Source of the DNA: Lacrimispora amygdalina
GTDB lineage: Bacteria; Bacillota; Clostridia; Lachnospirales; Lachnospiraceae
Length of the DNA stretch: 58,105 nt
Reading direction: 5' to 3'
NCBI RefSeq assembly: GCF_003432035.1
Contig: NZ_QOHO01000034.1
Location: 1-58,105 of the forward strand
The notes below the pieces were generated by a model that was given only the letters and a program-made list of their open reading frames with translations, did no database searches and had not been told where the DNA came from. Positions 1 through 9,213 of the stretch are shown here, piece after piece. Both the position numbers and the translations under genes were made by a program. The first letter of the stretch is position 1; each line of letters opens with the position of its first letter.

Positions 1-1
1 C

Positions 2-2092
2 GGTTACCAGGGCAACAGACCTCAGGGCCAGGGCGGCTATCAGGGATACGGTAGACCCCAGGGCGGCTTTCAGAATGACAAGGACAGCGATATCACCCGT
101 GGCGGAAGACCTCAGGGAGCACGTACCGGCAGAGACGGAGCACCAAAAACCGGATCTTTTGATACCCCGATTCAGGCAAAGCCAACCAGTAACAGAGCTG
201 CGAAAAATAACTATAAGAACGACAGGTTTGATAAGAGAGAGAAAGAAGACGTCAGCAAGGGAAGAACAGCAGCCAAGGGCCAGAAAGCAGCAAAGGCTCC
301 GATTCTGCCTCCGGTTCATGTAGAGCCCAAGGTTGAGGAAATCAAGACTATTATCGTACCTGAGATTTTAACCATAAAAGAACTGGCAGAAAAGATGAAA
401 CTCCAGCCTTCTGCCATTGTAAAGAAGCTGTTTTTAAAGGGTAAGATCGTTACCCTCAACACAGAAATTGATTTTGAACAGGCAGAAGAAATCGCAATGG
501 AATACGAAGTTCTCTGCGAGAAAGAAGTGAAGATTGATGTCATTGAAGAACTTCTGAAGGAAGAAGAAGAGGATGTGGCAGATATGGTATCCAGACCGCC
601 GGTTGTCTGCGTAATGGGCCATGTAGACCACGGTAAAACTTCTCTTCTTGATGCAATCCGTCAGACCAATGTCACTTCCAGAGAGGCAGGCGGTATTACC
701 CAGCACATCGGTGCCTACACGGTAGAAATCAGCGGTCAGAAAATTACATTCCTCGATACACCAGGCCATGAAGCATTTACAGCCATGCGTATGAGAGGAG
801 CCCAGTCTACCGATATCGCTATCTTAGTTGTAGCAGCTGACGATGGTGTAATGCCTCAGACAATTGAAGCGATCAACCATGCAAAAGCAGCCGAGGTTGA
901 GATCATTGTTGCCATTAATAAGATTGATAAGCCAAGTGCAAACATTGACAAGGTGAAACAGGAGTTATCTGAGTACGAACTGATTCCGGAAGATTGGGGC
1001 GGAAGTACTATATTTGTTCCTGTATCTGCACATACTAAAGAAGGAATCAAGGAACTGCTGGAGATGATTCTTCTTACTGCAGAAGTGAAGGAATTAAAAG
1101 CCAATGCAAACCGCCGTGCAAGAGGTCTCATCATTGAGGCAGAGCTTGATAAGGGCAAGGGACCGGTTGCTACCGTTCTGGTACAGAAGGGAACCCTTCA
1201 TGTAGGAGATACCGTTACTGCAGGCTCCTGCTATGGAAAAGTCCGCGCCATGATGGATGATAAGGGACGGAGAGTAAAAGAAGCCGGTCCATCCACTCCG
1301 GTAGAGATTCTGGGCTTAAATGATGTTCCAGGTGCAGGTGATGTCCTGATCGGTACAGAGAATGAGAAAGAAGCAAGAAACTTTGCGGAAACATTTATCT
1401 CCGAAGGAAAGAACCGGCTGCTGGAAGATACAAAAGCGAAGCTGTCACTGGATGATTTGTTCACCCAGATTAAGGCTGGTAATATAAAAGAACTTCCTAT
1501 TATTGTAAAAGCAGATGTTCAGGGTTCTGTAGAAGCAGTAAAACAGAGTCTTGTGAAGCTGTCCAATGATGAAGTTATGGTTAAGGTGATTCATGGCGGT
1601 GTTGGTGCCATCAATGAATCCGACGTTTCCCTGGCTTCTGCATCCAATGCCATTATCATCGGTTTCAATGTCAGACCTGATGTGACCGCAAAATCCATTG
1701 CAGACAGGGAAAAAGTAGATTTAAGACTTTACAAGGTAATTTATCAGGCCATTGAAGATGTGGAATCCGCCATGAAGGGCATGTTAGATCCGATCTTTGA
1801 AGAGAAGATCATCGGTCATGCCGTTGTGCGCCAGACCTTCAAGGCATCCGGCGTCGGTACCATCGCAGGTTCCTATGTAATGGACGGTAAATTCCAGAGA
1901 GGCTGCAGCGTCCGCATCACCCGTCAGGGAGAGAAAATCTATGATGGACCTCTTGCATCCTTAAAGAGATTTAAGGATGATGTAAAAGAAGTTGCAACTG
2001 GTTACGAGTGCGGCCTTGTATTTGAGAAATTTAATGATATTATGGAAGATGACATGATTGAAGCATATGCCATGGTGGAGGTTCCCCGCTAG
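2..2092 (+). CDS. infB: Translation initiation factor IF-2, 5' end missing
   Basis: IF-2 is the GTPase that brings initiator fMet-tRNA to the 30S subunit and promotes subunit joining. The reading frame is open from base 2, so the gene starts before the window and 696 codons are visible. The visible N-terminal part (about residues 1-95) is Gly/Gln/Arg/Lys-rich and low complexity, as in the variable IF-2 N-terminus. An IF2_N-like segment ([11 protein letters not shown]) follows, then the G domain with GHVDHGKT (G1), DTPGHE (G3) and NKID (G4), and the beta-barrel and C-terminal domains. An internal ATG at 395 is not the start, because the frame is clearly IF-2-like upstream of it. rbfA follows, as in many Firmicutes. 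Confidence 0.97.
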   Translation, partial: GYQGNRPQGQGGYQGYGRPQGGFQNDKDSDITRGGRPQGARTGRDGAPKTGSFDTPIQAKPTSNRAAKNNYKNDRFDKREKEDVSKGRTAAKGQKAAKAPILPPVHVEPKVEEIKTIIVPEILTIKELAEKMKLQPSAIVKKLFLKGKIVTLNTEIDFEQAEEIAMEYEVLCEKEVKIDVIEELLKEEEEDVADMVSRPPVVCVMGHVDHGKTSLLDAIRQTNVTSREAGGITQHIGAYTVEISGQKITFLDTPGHEAFTAMRMRGAQSTDIAILVVAADDGVMPQTIEAINHAKAAEVEIIVAINKIDKPSANIDKVKQELSEYELIPEDWGGSTIFVPVSAHTKEGIKELLEMILLTAEVKELKANANRRARGLIIEAELDKGKGPVATVLVQKGTLHVGDTVTAGSCYGKVRAMMDDKGRRVKEAGPSTPVEILGLNDVPGAGDVLIGTENEKEARNFAETFISEGKNRLLEDTKAKLSLDDLFTQIKAGNIKELPIIVKADVQGSVEAVKQSLVKLSNDEVMVKVIHGGVGAINESDVSLASASNAIIIGFNVRPDVTAKSIADREKVDLRLYKVIYQAIEDVESAMKGMLDPIFEEKIIGHAVVRQTFKASGVGTIAGSYVMDGKFQRGCSVRITRQGEKIYDGPLASLKRFKDDVKEVATGYECGLVFEKFNDIMEDDMIEAYAMVEVPR

Positions 2093-2110
2093 GAACCCTC
2101 CCCTTGAACG

Positions 2111-2151
2111 TTCAAAAGATGAGCCCGTTATACCGGGCTGGTCTTTTTGAA
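2111..2151 (+). terminator. Strong hairpin between infB and rbfA
   Basis: AGCCCG (2122-2127) pairs with CGGGCT (2134-2139), and the stem extends outward through TTCAAAAGA (2111-2119) and TCTTTTTGAA (2142-2151). The right arm contains five T residues, so it resembles an intrinsic terminator or a partial terminator/processing site within the operon. Confidence 0.6.
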
Positions 2152-2179
2152 TATGCGGGCAGACAGCGAAAGGAATAAG

Positions 2180-2542
2180 ATGCGTAAAAACAGTATAAAG
2201 AATACCAGAATTAATATGGAAGTACAGAAGGAATTAAGCCAGATCATCCGTCTGGAAATCAAAGACCCCAGAATTCATCCAATGACAACCGTGGTTGCGG
2301 TTGAGGTGACTCCAGATCTGAAATTCTGTAAGGCCTATATCAGCATTCTGGGCGACGAAGAAGCAGGAAAAGCAACAATCGAAGGACTGAAAAGTGCAGA
2401 AGGCTACATTCGTCGGGAACTTGCCCGGAGAGTGAATCTGCGTAATACACCCGAAATTAAGTTTATACTGGACCAGTCCATTGAATATGGAGTGAATATG
2501 TCCAGACTCATTGACGAGGTTACGAAAGACATCAAAGAGTAA
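2180..2542 (+). CDS. rbfA: 30S ribosome-binding factor A
   Basis: RbfA is a small KH-fold protein that binds immature 30S subunits and helps 16S rRNA 5'-end maturation. The product is 120 aa from the ATG at 2180, preceded by AAGGAA. An in-frame ATG further upstream would add 11 residues unlike the family. Family features visible are the N-terminal RINMEVQKELSQII segment, the KDPRI motif, the VTPDLKFCKAYIS strand region and the C-terminal R-L-N-R-T-P-E-I-type segment (NLRNTPEIKFILD). It sits between infB and the DHH phosphoesterase, the usual order in Firmicutes. Confidence 0.95.
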   Translation: MRKNSIKNTRINMEVQKELSQIIRLEIKDPRIHPMTTVVAVEVTPDLKFCKAYISILGDEEAGKATIEGLKSAEGYIRRELARRVNLRNTPEIKFILDQSIEYGVNMSRLIDEVTKDIKE

Positions 2543-2554
2543 GGAGGTGCCATT

Positions 2555-3505
2555 GTGAGTTTCCTTGAAGCAATTCTCAAAGATGTGAAAGACGTGGCTA
2601 TACTTGGCCACGTGAGGCCGGATGGGGACTGTATCGGTTCCTGTCTGGCAGTTTATAATTATCTGGATGAAAATTATCCGGATATTCATGCAGTGGTCTA
2701 TCTGGAAGAACCATCTGTAAAATTTGCATATTTAAAAAATATTGACCGCATTGTCAGCGATTTCAGCAAAGATCAGAGTTATGATCTTTGTATCTGCTTA
2801 GACAGCAGCGACACGCTTCGTTTCGGCGAAGCGGTCAGGTACTTAAACGCAGCGAAAAAAAGTCTGTGTGTGGACCACCATATAACAAATATGGGATACG
2901 GAACGGAAAATGTAGTCAGAGGAGATGCAAGCTCCACCTGCGAGGTTTTATATGGTCTGCTTGATGAGAGTAAGATAAGCAAAGCAGTGGCAGAATGCAT
3001 CTATACCGGAATTATCCATGATACCGGTGTATTCAAATATGACTGTACATCTGCAAAAACCATGGAGATTGCAGGAAAGATGATGGAAAAGGGAATTAAT
3101 TACTCCAGAATCATCGATGACAGCTTTTACCGGAAAACCTATATACAGAACCAGATTTTAGGAAGAGCGTTATTAGAAAGCATCACCTTTCATGACGGCA
3201 AATGTATTTTCAGTGCCATCAGCAAGAAAGATATGGATTTTTACGGAGTCGGCAGTGCCGATATGGATGGAATAATTGACCAGTTACGAATTACAGAAGG
3301 CGTGGAGTGTGCGATTTTCATATATGAAACTGCATGCAGGGAATACAAGGTAAGCCTGCGTTCCACCACAGAGCTTGATGTAAGTAAAATTGCCGTTTAT
3401 TTCGGCGGGGGCGGACATAAGAAAGCGGCCGGCTGTACCATGACAGGAAGTGTTCACGATGTGATCAACAATCTGTCGGATCAGATAACGAAGCAGCTTA
3501 ATTAG
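2555..3505 (+). CDS. nrnA: DHH/DHHA1 phosphoesterase, NrnA-like (oligoribonuclease / pAp phosphatase)
   Basis: A 316-aa DHH-family protein. Relatives degrade short RNA oligonucleotides and dephosphorylate 3'-phosphoadenosine 5'-phosphate. Metal-binding motifs are visible: GHVRPDGDCIGS near residue 20, CLDSSD, and VDHH near residue 107. The C-terminal DHHA1 domain carries the glycine-rich GGGGHKKAAG near residue 290. The start is GTG at 2555, after AGGAGGTG with good spacing. It begins 12 bases after the rbfA stop and ends 12 bases before truB, so cotranscription is likely. Confidence 0.92.
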   Translation: MSFLEAILKDVKDVAILGHVRPDGDCIGSCLAVYNYLDENYPDIHAVVYLEEPSVKFAYLKNIDRIVSDFSKDQSYDLCICLDSSDTLRFGEAVRYLNAAKKSLCVDHHITNMGYGTENVVRGDASSTCEVLYGLLDESKISKAVAECIYTGIIHDTGVFKYDCTSAKTMEIAGKMMEKGINYSRIIDDSFYRKTYIQNQILGRALLESITFHDGKCIFSAISKKDMDFYGVGSADMDGIIDQLRITEGVECAIFIYETACREYKVSLRSTTELDVSKIAVYFGGGGHKKAAGCTMTGSVHDVINNLSDQITKQLN

Positions 3506-3517
3506 GAGATACATGCT

Positions 3518-4423
3518 ATGGCAGACGGTATTATCAATGTGTATAAAGAAAAAGGCTTTACCTCTCATGACGTCGTGGCGAAAATGAGAGGTATTTTAAA
3601 ACAGAAAAAAATAGGTCATACAGGCACGCTTGATCCGGACGCGGAAGGAGTGCTTCCTGTCTGTCTGGGGAAGGCAACCAAACTGTGTGACATGTTGACA
3701 GATAAAACAAAAACCTATGAGGCAGTGCTGCTTCTTGGAATGGAGACCGATACCCAGGATACCTCAGGAACCGTCTTAAACCGCTTTCCGGTAGAGGCAG
3801 GAGAAGAAGACGTAAGAACTGCGGTCATGAGCTTTCTGGGGCATTACGACCAGGTTCCGCCCATGTATTCGGCATTGAAGGTGGATGGAAAGAAGCTTTA
3901 TGAACTGGCAAGAGCGGGCAAAGAAGTAGAACGGAAGGCCAGACCTGTGGAAATCTACGAAATCCGTATAGAGAAGATCCAACTTCCCAGGGTCACCATC
4001 ACAGTCAGCTGTTCCAAAGGTACCTATATCCGCACACTCTGCTATGATATCGGCAGAAAGCTGGGATGCGGCGGATGCATGGAATCCCTCTTAAGAACAC
4101 GGGTGTCGGATTTTTATTTAAAGGACAGCCTTACACTTACAAGAATTGAACAGTTACGAGATGATGGTACTTTGGGAGAACATATCCTTCCGGTGGACAA
4201 GGTGTTTTCTTCCTGTCCCCAATTGGTGATGAAAGAGGAGTTTGACAAACTGGTCCATAACGGCAATCCATTTCAGCGAAACCAGGCTGTGGGAGAATAC
4301 GGTATGTCTGATGGTCCTGTCCGAGTTTACGACAGCACCATGGAGTTTATCGGAATCTATGAGCCAATCGGAGGCAGCAGCCTTTTAAAGCCTCAGAAGG
4401 TTTTTCTGGGAGGTAGCAGATAA
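3518..4423 (+). CDS. truB: tRNA pseudouridine(55) synthase
   Basis: TruB makes pseudouridine 55 in the T-arm of tRNAs. The 301-aa product has the N-terminal GIINVYKEKGFTSHDVV segment and the catalytic region HTGTLDPDAEGVLPVCLG with the conserved Asp. It also has the YEAVLLLGMETDTQDTSG segment and a KGTYIRTLCYDIG motif. The stop codon overlaps the ribF start (TAATG at 4421-4425), which indicates translational coupling. Confidence 0.96.
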   Translation: MADGIINVYKEKGFTSHDVVAKMRGILKQKKIGHTGTLDPDAEGVLPVCLGKATKLCDMLTDKTKTYEAVLLLGMETDTQDTSGTVLNRFPVEAGEEDVRTAVMSFLGHYDQVPPMYSALKVDGKKLYELARAGKEVERKARPVEIYEIRIEKIQLPRVTITVSCSKGTYIRTLCYDIGRKLGCGGCMESLLRTRVSDFYLKDSLTLTRIEQLRDDGTLGEHILPVDKVFSSCPQLVMKEEFDKLVHNGNPFQRNQAVGEYGMSDGPVRVYDSTMEFIGIYEPIGGSSLLKPQKVFLGGSR

Positions 4424-5379
4424 TGGAATATATCACCGGAACCAGAGTATTTCACATAGAAGAGCCTGCTGTGGTGACCCTTGGAAAATTTGACGGCCGT
4501 CACAGAGGCCACAAAAAGCTGCTGCAGCGAATGCTGGAAATCAGGAAAGAAACTGGATATAAGACAGCAGTATTTACATTTGACATGTCTCCGGGCGCTC
4601 TAGTAAGCGGAACTCCCCAGACGGTGATCACCACCAATCTGGAGCGCAAGAATAATCTGGAGAGGGCAGGAATCGACTATCTGGTGGAGTACCCCTTTAC
4701 GGAGGAAACGGCCAGAATGGAGCCTGAGGAGTTTGTAAGGCGTATTCTGTCCGGACAGATGAATGCCAGAACCATTGTGGTGGGTACAGACTGTTCCTTT
4801 GGATATAAGGGAGCCGGAAATGCGGATCTTCTGGAGAAACTCAAAAGCCGGTATGGCTATGAACTGATTGTCATCCCCAAGGAGCAGGACGAACAGCGGG
4901 ATATCAGCAGCACCTACATCAGAGAGCAGCTGGATCTTGGAAATATGGAAAAAGCCAATGAACTTCTGGGTGAACCTTATGCCATCCATGGTGAGGTGGT
5001 ACACGGCAATCATATCGGCGGAGCCATACTTGGATTTCCAACCGCCAATATCCTTCCGCCCCCGGAAAAGCATCTGCCTGTATTCGGTGTTTACGTGTCC
5101 CGTGTTTATGTAGACGGCATCTATTACGGCGGAATTACCAATATTGGAAGAAAGCCCACAGTAGAAGGGATTTCTCCAGTTGGAGCAGAAACTTACATTT
5201 TTGGTATAAATGAGGATATTTATGGAAAGACTATAGAGGTACAGCTTTTGCACTTCATCCGTCCGGAGCGGAAATTCGAGGGGCTTGAGCAGTTAAAAGA
5301 TCAGATAGGAAGAGACAGGGAACTGGGATTAGAATATTTGAAGAACCTGCCTGGAAAAGAAATCACTCAGTTGCAGTAG
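4423..5379 (+). CDS. ribF: Bifunctional riboflavin kinase / FAD synthetase
   Basis: RibF phosphorylates riboflavin to FMN and adenylylates it to FAD. The 318-aa protein has an N-terminal nucleotidyltransferase domain with LGKFDGRHRGH near residue 21 (family pattern GxFDGxHxGH) and an ISSTYIRE segment near residue 162. The C-terminal riboflavin kinase domain has GFPTANI, the NIGRKPTV motif and YGKTIEVQLLHFIRPE. The start overlaps the truB stop by one base, so the two genes are translated as a coupled pair. Confidence 0.96.
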   Translation: MEYITGTRVFHIEEPAVVTLGKFDGRHRGHKKLLQRMLEIRKETGYKTAVFTFDMSPGALVSGTPQTVITTNLERKNNLERAGIDYLVEYPFTEETARMEPEEFVRRILSGQMNARTIVVGTDCSFGYKGAGNADLLEKLKSRYGYELIVIPKEQDEQRDISSTYIREQLDLGNMEKANELLGEPYAIHGEVVHGNHIGGAILGFPTANILPPPEKHLPVFGVYVSRVYVDGIYYGGITNIGRKPTVEGISPVGAETYIFGINEDIYGKTIEVQLLHFIRPERKFEGLEQLKDQIGRDRELGLEYLKNLPGKEITQLQ

Positions 5380-5436
5380 GAAAGGGGCGTTTTTACTGCC
5401 CGTTTCACAATTAAAAACTTGCGAAGGAAAGTGCAT

Positions 5437-6480
5437 ATGACTGACAAAGCATGGAAAGTACTTGGCTTTGCCATCGCCTGCGGTTGTACCGTATGGATGG
5501 GAACAGCAGATGTACAGGCCGCAAGAACAGAGACTGCCGTTAAGACCGGAACGCCTGTAGCAGGCATGGAGGTCTACATGGATCAGTATCAGCAATCCAG
5601 AAAACGGGAGTCGACGGAAAATTCGGCCGGTCTTACGCAGGAAAAAGTGAGGTATGGAACCTTCAATACTATTTTTGACAACCTTGGGGTAGCAGTTGTG
5701 GAGGATTCCTTAAACATCAGGAAAGAACCAAAGAACGATGCGGAAGTCGTAGGGAAATTAAGAAGCCATGCAGGCAGCAGTGTGCTGTCTGAAGAGAATG
5801 GCTGGTATAAAATAAAATCAGGGCAGGTAACCGGTTATGTATACGGGAAATACTTAGCCACTGGGCAGGAGGCCAGAGCAATCGCTTATTATGATATGAA
5901 GCTGATGCTCCGGGTAGACATCGAGACCCTTCGTGTCCGCAGACAGCCTGATACGAATTCAGAAATAGTGGGAAGAATTCATGAAGGCGAAACGTACCGT
6001 TACATTTCCCGTAACGGGGGCTGGGCAAAAATTGAATACAACGGACAGACGGCGTATACCTATGCACCGGAGAATGCCACCATTGCCTATACCATTCCGG
6101 AGGCAGAGAAAAATGGTGATCTGCGCTACCGTGTGGTAAGCTATGCGGTGAAATTCGTTGGAAATCCATACCGCTGGGGCGGAACAAACCCCAATACAGG
6201 TGCTGACTGTTCCGGCTTCATTCAATACGTGATGGAGCATGCGGCAGGGGTCCAGCTGGACCGCACCTCCAGAGAACAGGCTGCTGAGGGGGAGGCGATT
6301 CCGTCTTCCATTATGGAGCCAGGCGATCTCTTATTTTATTCCAGCGGCAGGGAAATCGATCACGTTGCCATGTATATCGGGCAGGGAAAGATTGTTCATG
6401 CAGCCAACCGCAGAAGCGGGATTAAAATTTCCTCCTGGAATTACAGAAGACCGGTTACCATACGACGGGTGATCGAGTAA
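5437..6480 (+). CDS. Secreted SH3-domain NlpC/P60 peptidoglycan hydrolase
   Basis: A 347-aa exported cell-wall hydrolase. ATG 5437 is preferred over an upstream TTG because GAAGGAAA lies 7-8 bases before it. The N-terminus has a short charged segment, a hydrophobic stretch (VLGFAIACGCTVWMG) and VQA-AR as a possible signal peptidase site. Two bacterial SH3 repeats follow (about residues 80-135 and 155-210, each with R-x-x-P and a G-W-Y/W-A-K-I pattern). The C-terminal NlpC/P60 domain has GADCSGFIQYVM (nucleophile Cys), DHVAMYIG (His) and HAAN. Such enzymes usually cleave the D-gamma-Glu-mDAP bond. A terminator follows directly. Confidence 0.93.
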   Translation: MTDKAWKVLGFAIACGCTVWMGTADVQAARTETAVKTGTPVAGMEVYMDQYQQSRKRESTENSAGLTQEKVRYGTFNTIFDNLGVAVVEDSLNIRKEPKNDAEVVGKLRSHAGSSVLSEENGWYKIKSGQVTGYVYGKYLATGQEARAIAYYDMKLMLRVDIETLRVRRQPDTNSEIVGRIHEGETYRYISRNGGWAKIEYNGQTAYTYAPENATIAYTIPEAEKNGDLRYRVVSYAVKFVGNPYRWGGTNPNTGADCSGFIQYVMEHAAGVQLDRTSREQAAEGEAIPSSIMEPGDLLFYSSGREIDHVAMYIGQGKIVHAANRRSGIKISSWNYRRPVTIRRVIE

Positions 6481-6488
6481 ATAAAAAT

Positions 6489-6534
6489 GCAGACAGATGC
6501 GTGCCTGGTGAGGCGAACATCTGTCTGCGTTTTT
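6489..6534 (+). terminator. Intrinsic terminator after the NlpC/P60 gene
   Basis: GCAGACAGATG (6489-6499) pairs perfectly with CATCTGTCTGC (6518-6528) and is followed by GTTTTTT. It lies between two convergent genes; the left-side A-rich bases could also let it act on the livF transcript. Confidence 0.9.
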
Positions 6535-6536
6535 TA

Positions 6537-7247
6537 TTAATCTTTCTTTTTTCCAAGATAGGCAGCTTTTACTGATTCATCTGCGAGAAGCTCTTTTCCA
6601 GGTCCTGACATGGTGATCCGTCCGGTTTCCAGCACGTATCCTACATCAGCCGTATGAAGAGCCATATTGGCATTCTGCTCGATTAAGAGGACTGTCACGC
6701 CCTTTTTGTTAATCTCTTTAATAATTGAGAAGATATCCTTTACAATTAAGGGAGCAAGCCCAAGGGACGGCTCATCCATCATGAGGATTCTGGGGTGGCT
6801 CATGAGTGCTCTGGCAACCGCCAGCATCTGCTGTTCGCCTCCGGAGAGTGTTCCGGAAAGCTGCCAGCTTCGTTCTTTAAGCCGTGGGAATAAGTCATAG
6901 ACCCAGTTGATATCCTCATCCAGATTATCATTTCTTAAATAAGCCCCGATTTTAATATTTTCAATGACTGTCATATCAGGAAATACCCGGCGTCCTTCCG
7001 GAACCAGCGCGATTCCCTTGGATACAATGTCAGGAGTATCCATTCCGATTAATTCCTGACCGTCCAGAGTGATGCTGCTTCCGGCAGAGGGCTTTGCAAG
7101 GCCCACGATGGAGCGGAGAGTCGTACTCTTACCAGCACCGTTTGCGCCGATTAAGGTCACAATGCTTTTATCCGGTACTTCAAAGGAGATTCCCTTTACA
7201 GCTTCAATTCCGCCGTAGTTTACTCTTAAGTTATCAATCTTCAGCAT
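6537..7247 (-). CDS. livF: Branched-chain amino acid ABC transporter ATPase LivF
   Basis: A 236-aa cytoplasmic ATPase subunit of a high-affinity branched-chain amino acid importer. It has Walker A GANGAGKST near residue 34, signature LSGGEQQMLAVARAL, Walker B ILMMDEPSLGLAP and a switch His in the IEQNAN region. The short length and the MLKIDNLRVNYGGIEAVKG opening are typical of LivF rather than LivG. It overlaps livG by 14 bases and is the last gene of the leftward livJHMGF cluster. Confidence 0.94.
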   Translation of the reverse strand: MLKIDNLRVNYGGIEAVKGISFEVPDKSIVTLIGANGAGKSTTLRSIVGLAKPSAGSSITLDGQELIGMDTPDIVSKGIALVPEGRRVFPDMTVIENIKIGAYLRNDNLDEDINWVYDLFPRLKERSWQLSGTLSGGEQQMLAVARALMSHPRILMMDEPSLGLAPLIVKDIFSIIKEINKKGVTVLLIEQNANMALHTADVGYVLETGRITMSGPGKELLADESVKAAYLGKKKD

Positions 7248-8100
7248 CGTCGCTCACCCCCAGATATGCTTCAATTACCCGTTCATTGTTCTGGATCTCC
7301 TCCGGCGTACCCTGTGCAATCAGTTTGCCGAAATCCAGAACGTAGATGCGGTCGGAGATCTGCATAACCAGATCCATATGGTGTTCAATCATTAATACAG
7401 TCAGGTGGTAGGAATCCCGGATCTGCTTAATAAAATCCGTAAGCTCCTGGGTCTCCTGAGGATTCATTCCTGCAGCCGGTTCATCGAGAAGTAAGAATTT
7501 CGGCTCTGTAGCAAGGGCTCTTGCAATTTCCAGCCGCCTCTGCAGGCCGTAGGGGAGAGAAGAAGCAATTTCATCTTTTAAATGGAGCAGATTCTGCTCT
7601 TTTAAAAGAGCGGAGGTCTCTTCCCGCATTCTGGCTTCTTCTTTGCTGTTTAAGCGCAGTGTGGCAGAGAATACATTCTGTTTTGCCCGCATATGTTTTG
7701 CGATCAGTACGTTGTCAAAAACAGTCAGCTGTCCAAACAGCCTGATATTCTGAAAGGTACGTGCAATTCCCTTTTTTGTTATGATATCCGGTGTATTGCG
7801 TACAATGGAGAGAGGTCTGGGTTTTACTTCTCCCAGATACATTTTCTGCATCTTTCCCTTTGGTGTGTTGGAAAGTATGGTCTCGCCCATAAAGTCCACC
7901 TGTCCAAAGGTGGGTTCGTAGATACCGGTTACGCAGTTAAATGCAGTGGTTTTTCCAGCACCATTGGGACCGATTAAGGCAACGATTTCACCTTCATTTA
8001 CGTCGAGAGTCAAACCGTTTACCGCCACAACACCGCCGAACTGCATGGTTACGTCCTGCATATGAAGTACATTTGCACTGGTTTTTGCTGTAGCTGACAT
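7234..8100 (-). CDS. livG: Branched-chain amino acid ABC transporter ATPase LivG
   Basis: A 288-aa ATPase subunit that pairs with LivF. It has Walker A GPNGAGKTT near residue 43, the LivG-type ARTFQNIRLF segment, a signature region LPYGLQRRLEIARAL (the family's variant lacking a perfect LSGGQ), and Walker B LLLDEPAAGMNP. The start codon lies directly at the livM stop (base 8100 shared), and its end overlaps livF, so the genes are translationally coupled. An insert around residues 70-95, with a PRPLSIVRNTPDIITKKG segment, is somewhat longer than in enterobacterial LivG. Confidence 0.94.
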   Translation of the reverse strand: MSATAKTSANVLHMQDVTMQFGGVVAVNGLTLDVNEGEIVALIGPNGAGKTTAFNCVTGIYEPTFGQVDFMGETILSNTPKGKMQKMYLGEVKPRPLSIVRNTPDIITKKGIARTFQNIRLFGQLTVFDNVLIAKHMRAKQNVFSATLRLNSKEEARMREETSALLKEQNLLHLKDEIASSLPYGLQRRLEIARALATEPKFLLLDEPAAGMNPQETQELTDFIKQIRDSYHLTVLMIEHHMDLVMQISDRIYVLDFGKLIAQGTPEEIQNNERVIEAYLGVSDDAED

Positions 8101-9203
8101 TATGCGTTTTCTCCCTTCTGTGCTTTATTTTTCTTTTTCAGTTTGTTTGGGATTCTCTTGATCAGCCGGAACAGCCCAGCCCAGGAGAATTCGTTGCTTC
8201 CCATGATACCTCTGCGGTAGAAGAGCACCACTGCCATAAGGAGGATGGAGAAGATTACCATACGAAAGCCGGAACGGAACAGAGGAATCTGAACGCCTGC
8301 AATATAAAGCGGATTGTCAAAGAATCTCAGCCATTCTCTGCCTGCAGTTACCAGGAAGGAACCGATAACGCTGCCGGTGATGCTTCCGATACCCCCTAAA
8401 ACCACAATCAGCAGGATATCATAGGTAAGGTTGATGGAAAAGGTCTTGGATTCAATGGAACGCATGAAGATAGCCAGAAGACCTCCGCCCACACCGGTGA
8501 AAAAGGAGGAAATGATAAATGCCAGCTCCTTGTAACGGAACAGATTCAGTCCCATGGCCTGTGCGGCCACTTCATCTTCACGGAGAGCTTTAAATGCACG
8601 GCCGTAAGAGGAGTTGATCAAAAGTACCATTAAAAGGATACAGAGGGCACAAAGTCCGAATGCAACATAAAGGTTAGGAAAACCTGGAATGCTCTTTAAT
8701 CCATAGGAACCGTTTGTCACCTTATTTAACTGGGGTGCAGCGATGACTGCACGGATAATTTCAGAAAATCCCAGAGTAGCAATTGCCAGGTAATCACTTT
8801 TTAAGCGGAGAACCGGAATACCGATGAGAGCGGCAACTCCTGCAGCAAACAATCCTGCAATGATCAGAGCCAGCCAGTAAGGGCACTGAAGATTTGCCAG
8901 AAACGGAGCGATACCGTCTACATAGTAAACACTGGCTCTGGTTTCCACAGGGATGGTAAGAATGGCCACTGTATAGGCTCCGATTGCCATAAAACCAGCC
9001 TGGCCAAGGGAGAACAGACCGGTAAAGCCAGTCAGTAAGTTCATGGAAACGGCTACCACTGCATAAATGGCGCTTCGTTCCAGTATGGAGATCTGATAGC
9101 TGTACTGGGCACTGTTAGCCTGTAAAAAGCCCAGAATGCCGATGATGAACAATAAGGCAATCAGGGTATATAGTTTGTTTTTGGATAATACTTTCTTTTT
9201 CAT
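8100..9203 (-). CDS. livM: Branched-chain amino acid ABC transporter permease LivM
   Basis: A 367-aa integral membrane permease with about 8-10 hydrophobic segments. The start is set at ATG 9203 (MKKKVLSKNKLY), which has AGGTG six bases upstream. A longer frame reaching 9242 would run into livH. Family motifs visible are NLLTGFTGLFSLGQAGFMAIGAY, GIPVLRLKSDYLAIATLGFSE and the EAA-like loop GRAFKALREDEVAAQAMG. The C-terminus is highly basic (NKLKKKNKAQKGE), placing it in the cytoplasm. Confidence 0.93.
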   Translation of the reverse strand: MKKKVLSKNKLYTLIALLFIIGILGFLQANSAQYSYQISILERSAIYAVVAVSMNLLTGFTGLFSLGQAGFMAIGAYTVAILTIPVETRASVYYVDGIAPFLANLQCPYWLALIIAGLFAAGVAALIGIPVLRLKSDYLAIATLGFSEIIRAVIAAPQLNKVTNGSYGLKSIPGFPNLYVAFGLCALCILLMVLLINSSYGRAFKALREDEVAAQAMGLNLFRYKELAFIISSFFTGVGGGLLAIFMRSIESKTFSINLTYDILLIVVLGGIGSITGSVIGSFLVTAGREWLRFFDNPLYIAGVQIPLFRSGFRMVIFSILLMAVVLFYRRGIMGSNEFSWAGLFRLIKRIPNKLKKKNKAQKGENA

Positions 9204-9213
9204 AGATGACACC

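Noticed and set aside
75-323. Short frame in the first 300 bases
   Set aside because: It lies inside the infB frame, which reads through as IF-2 N-terminal low-complexity sequence.
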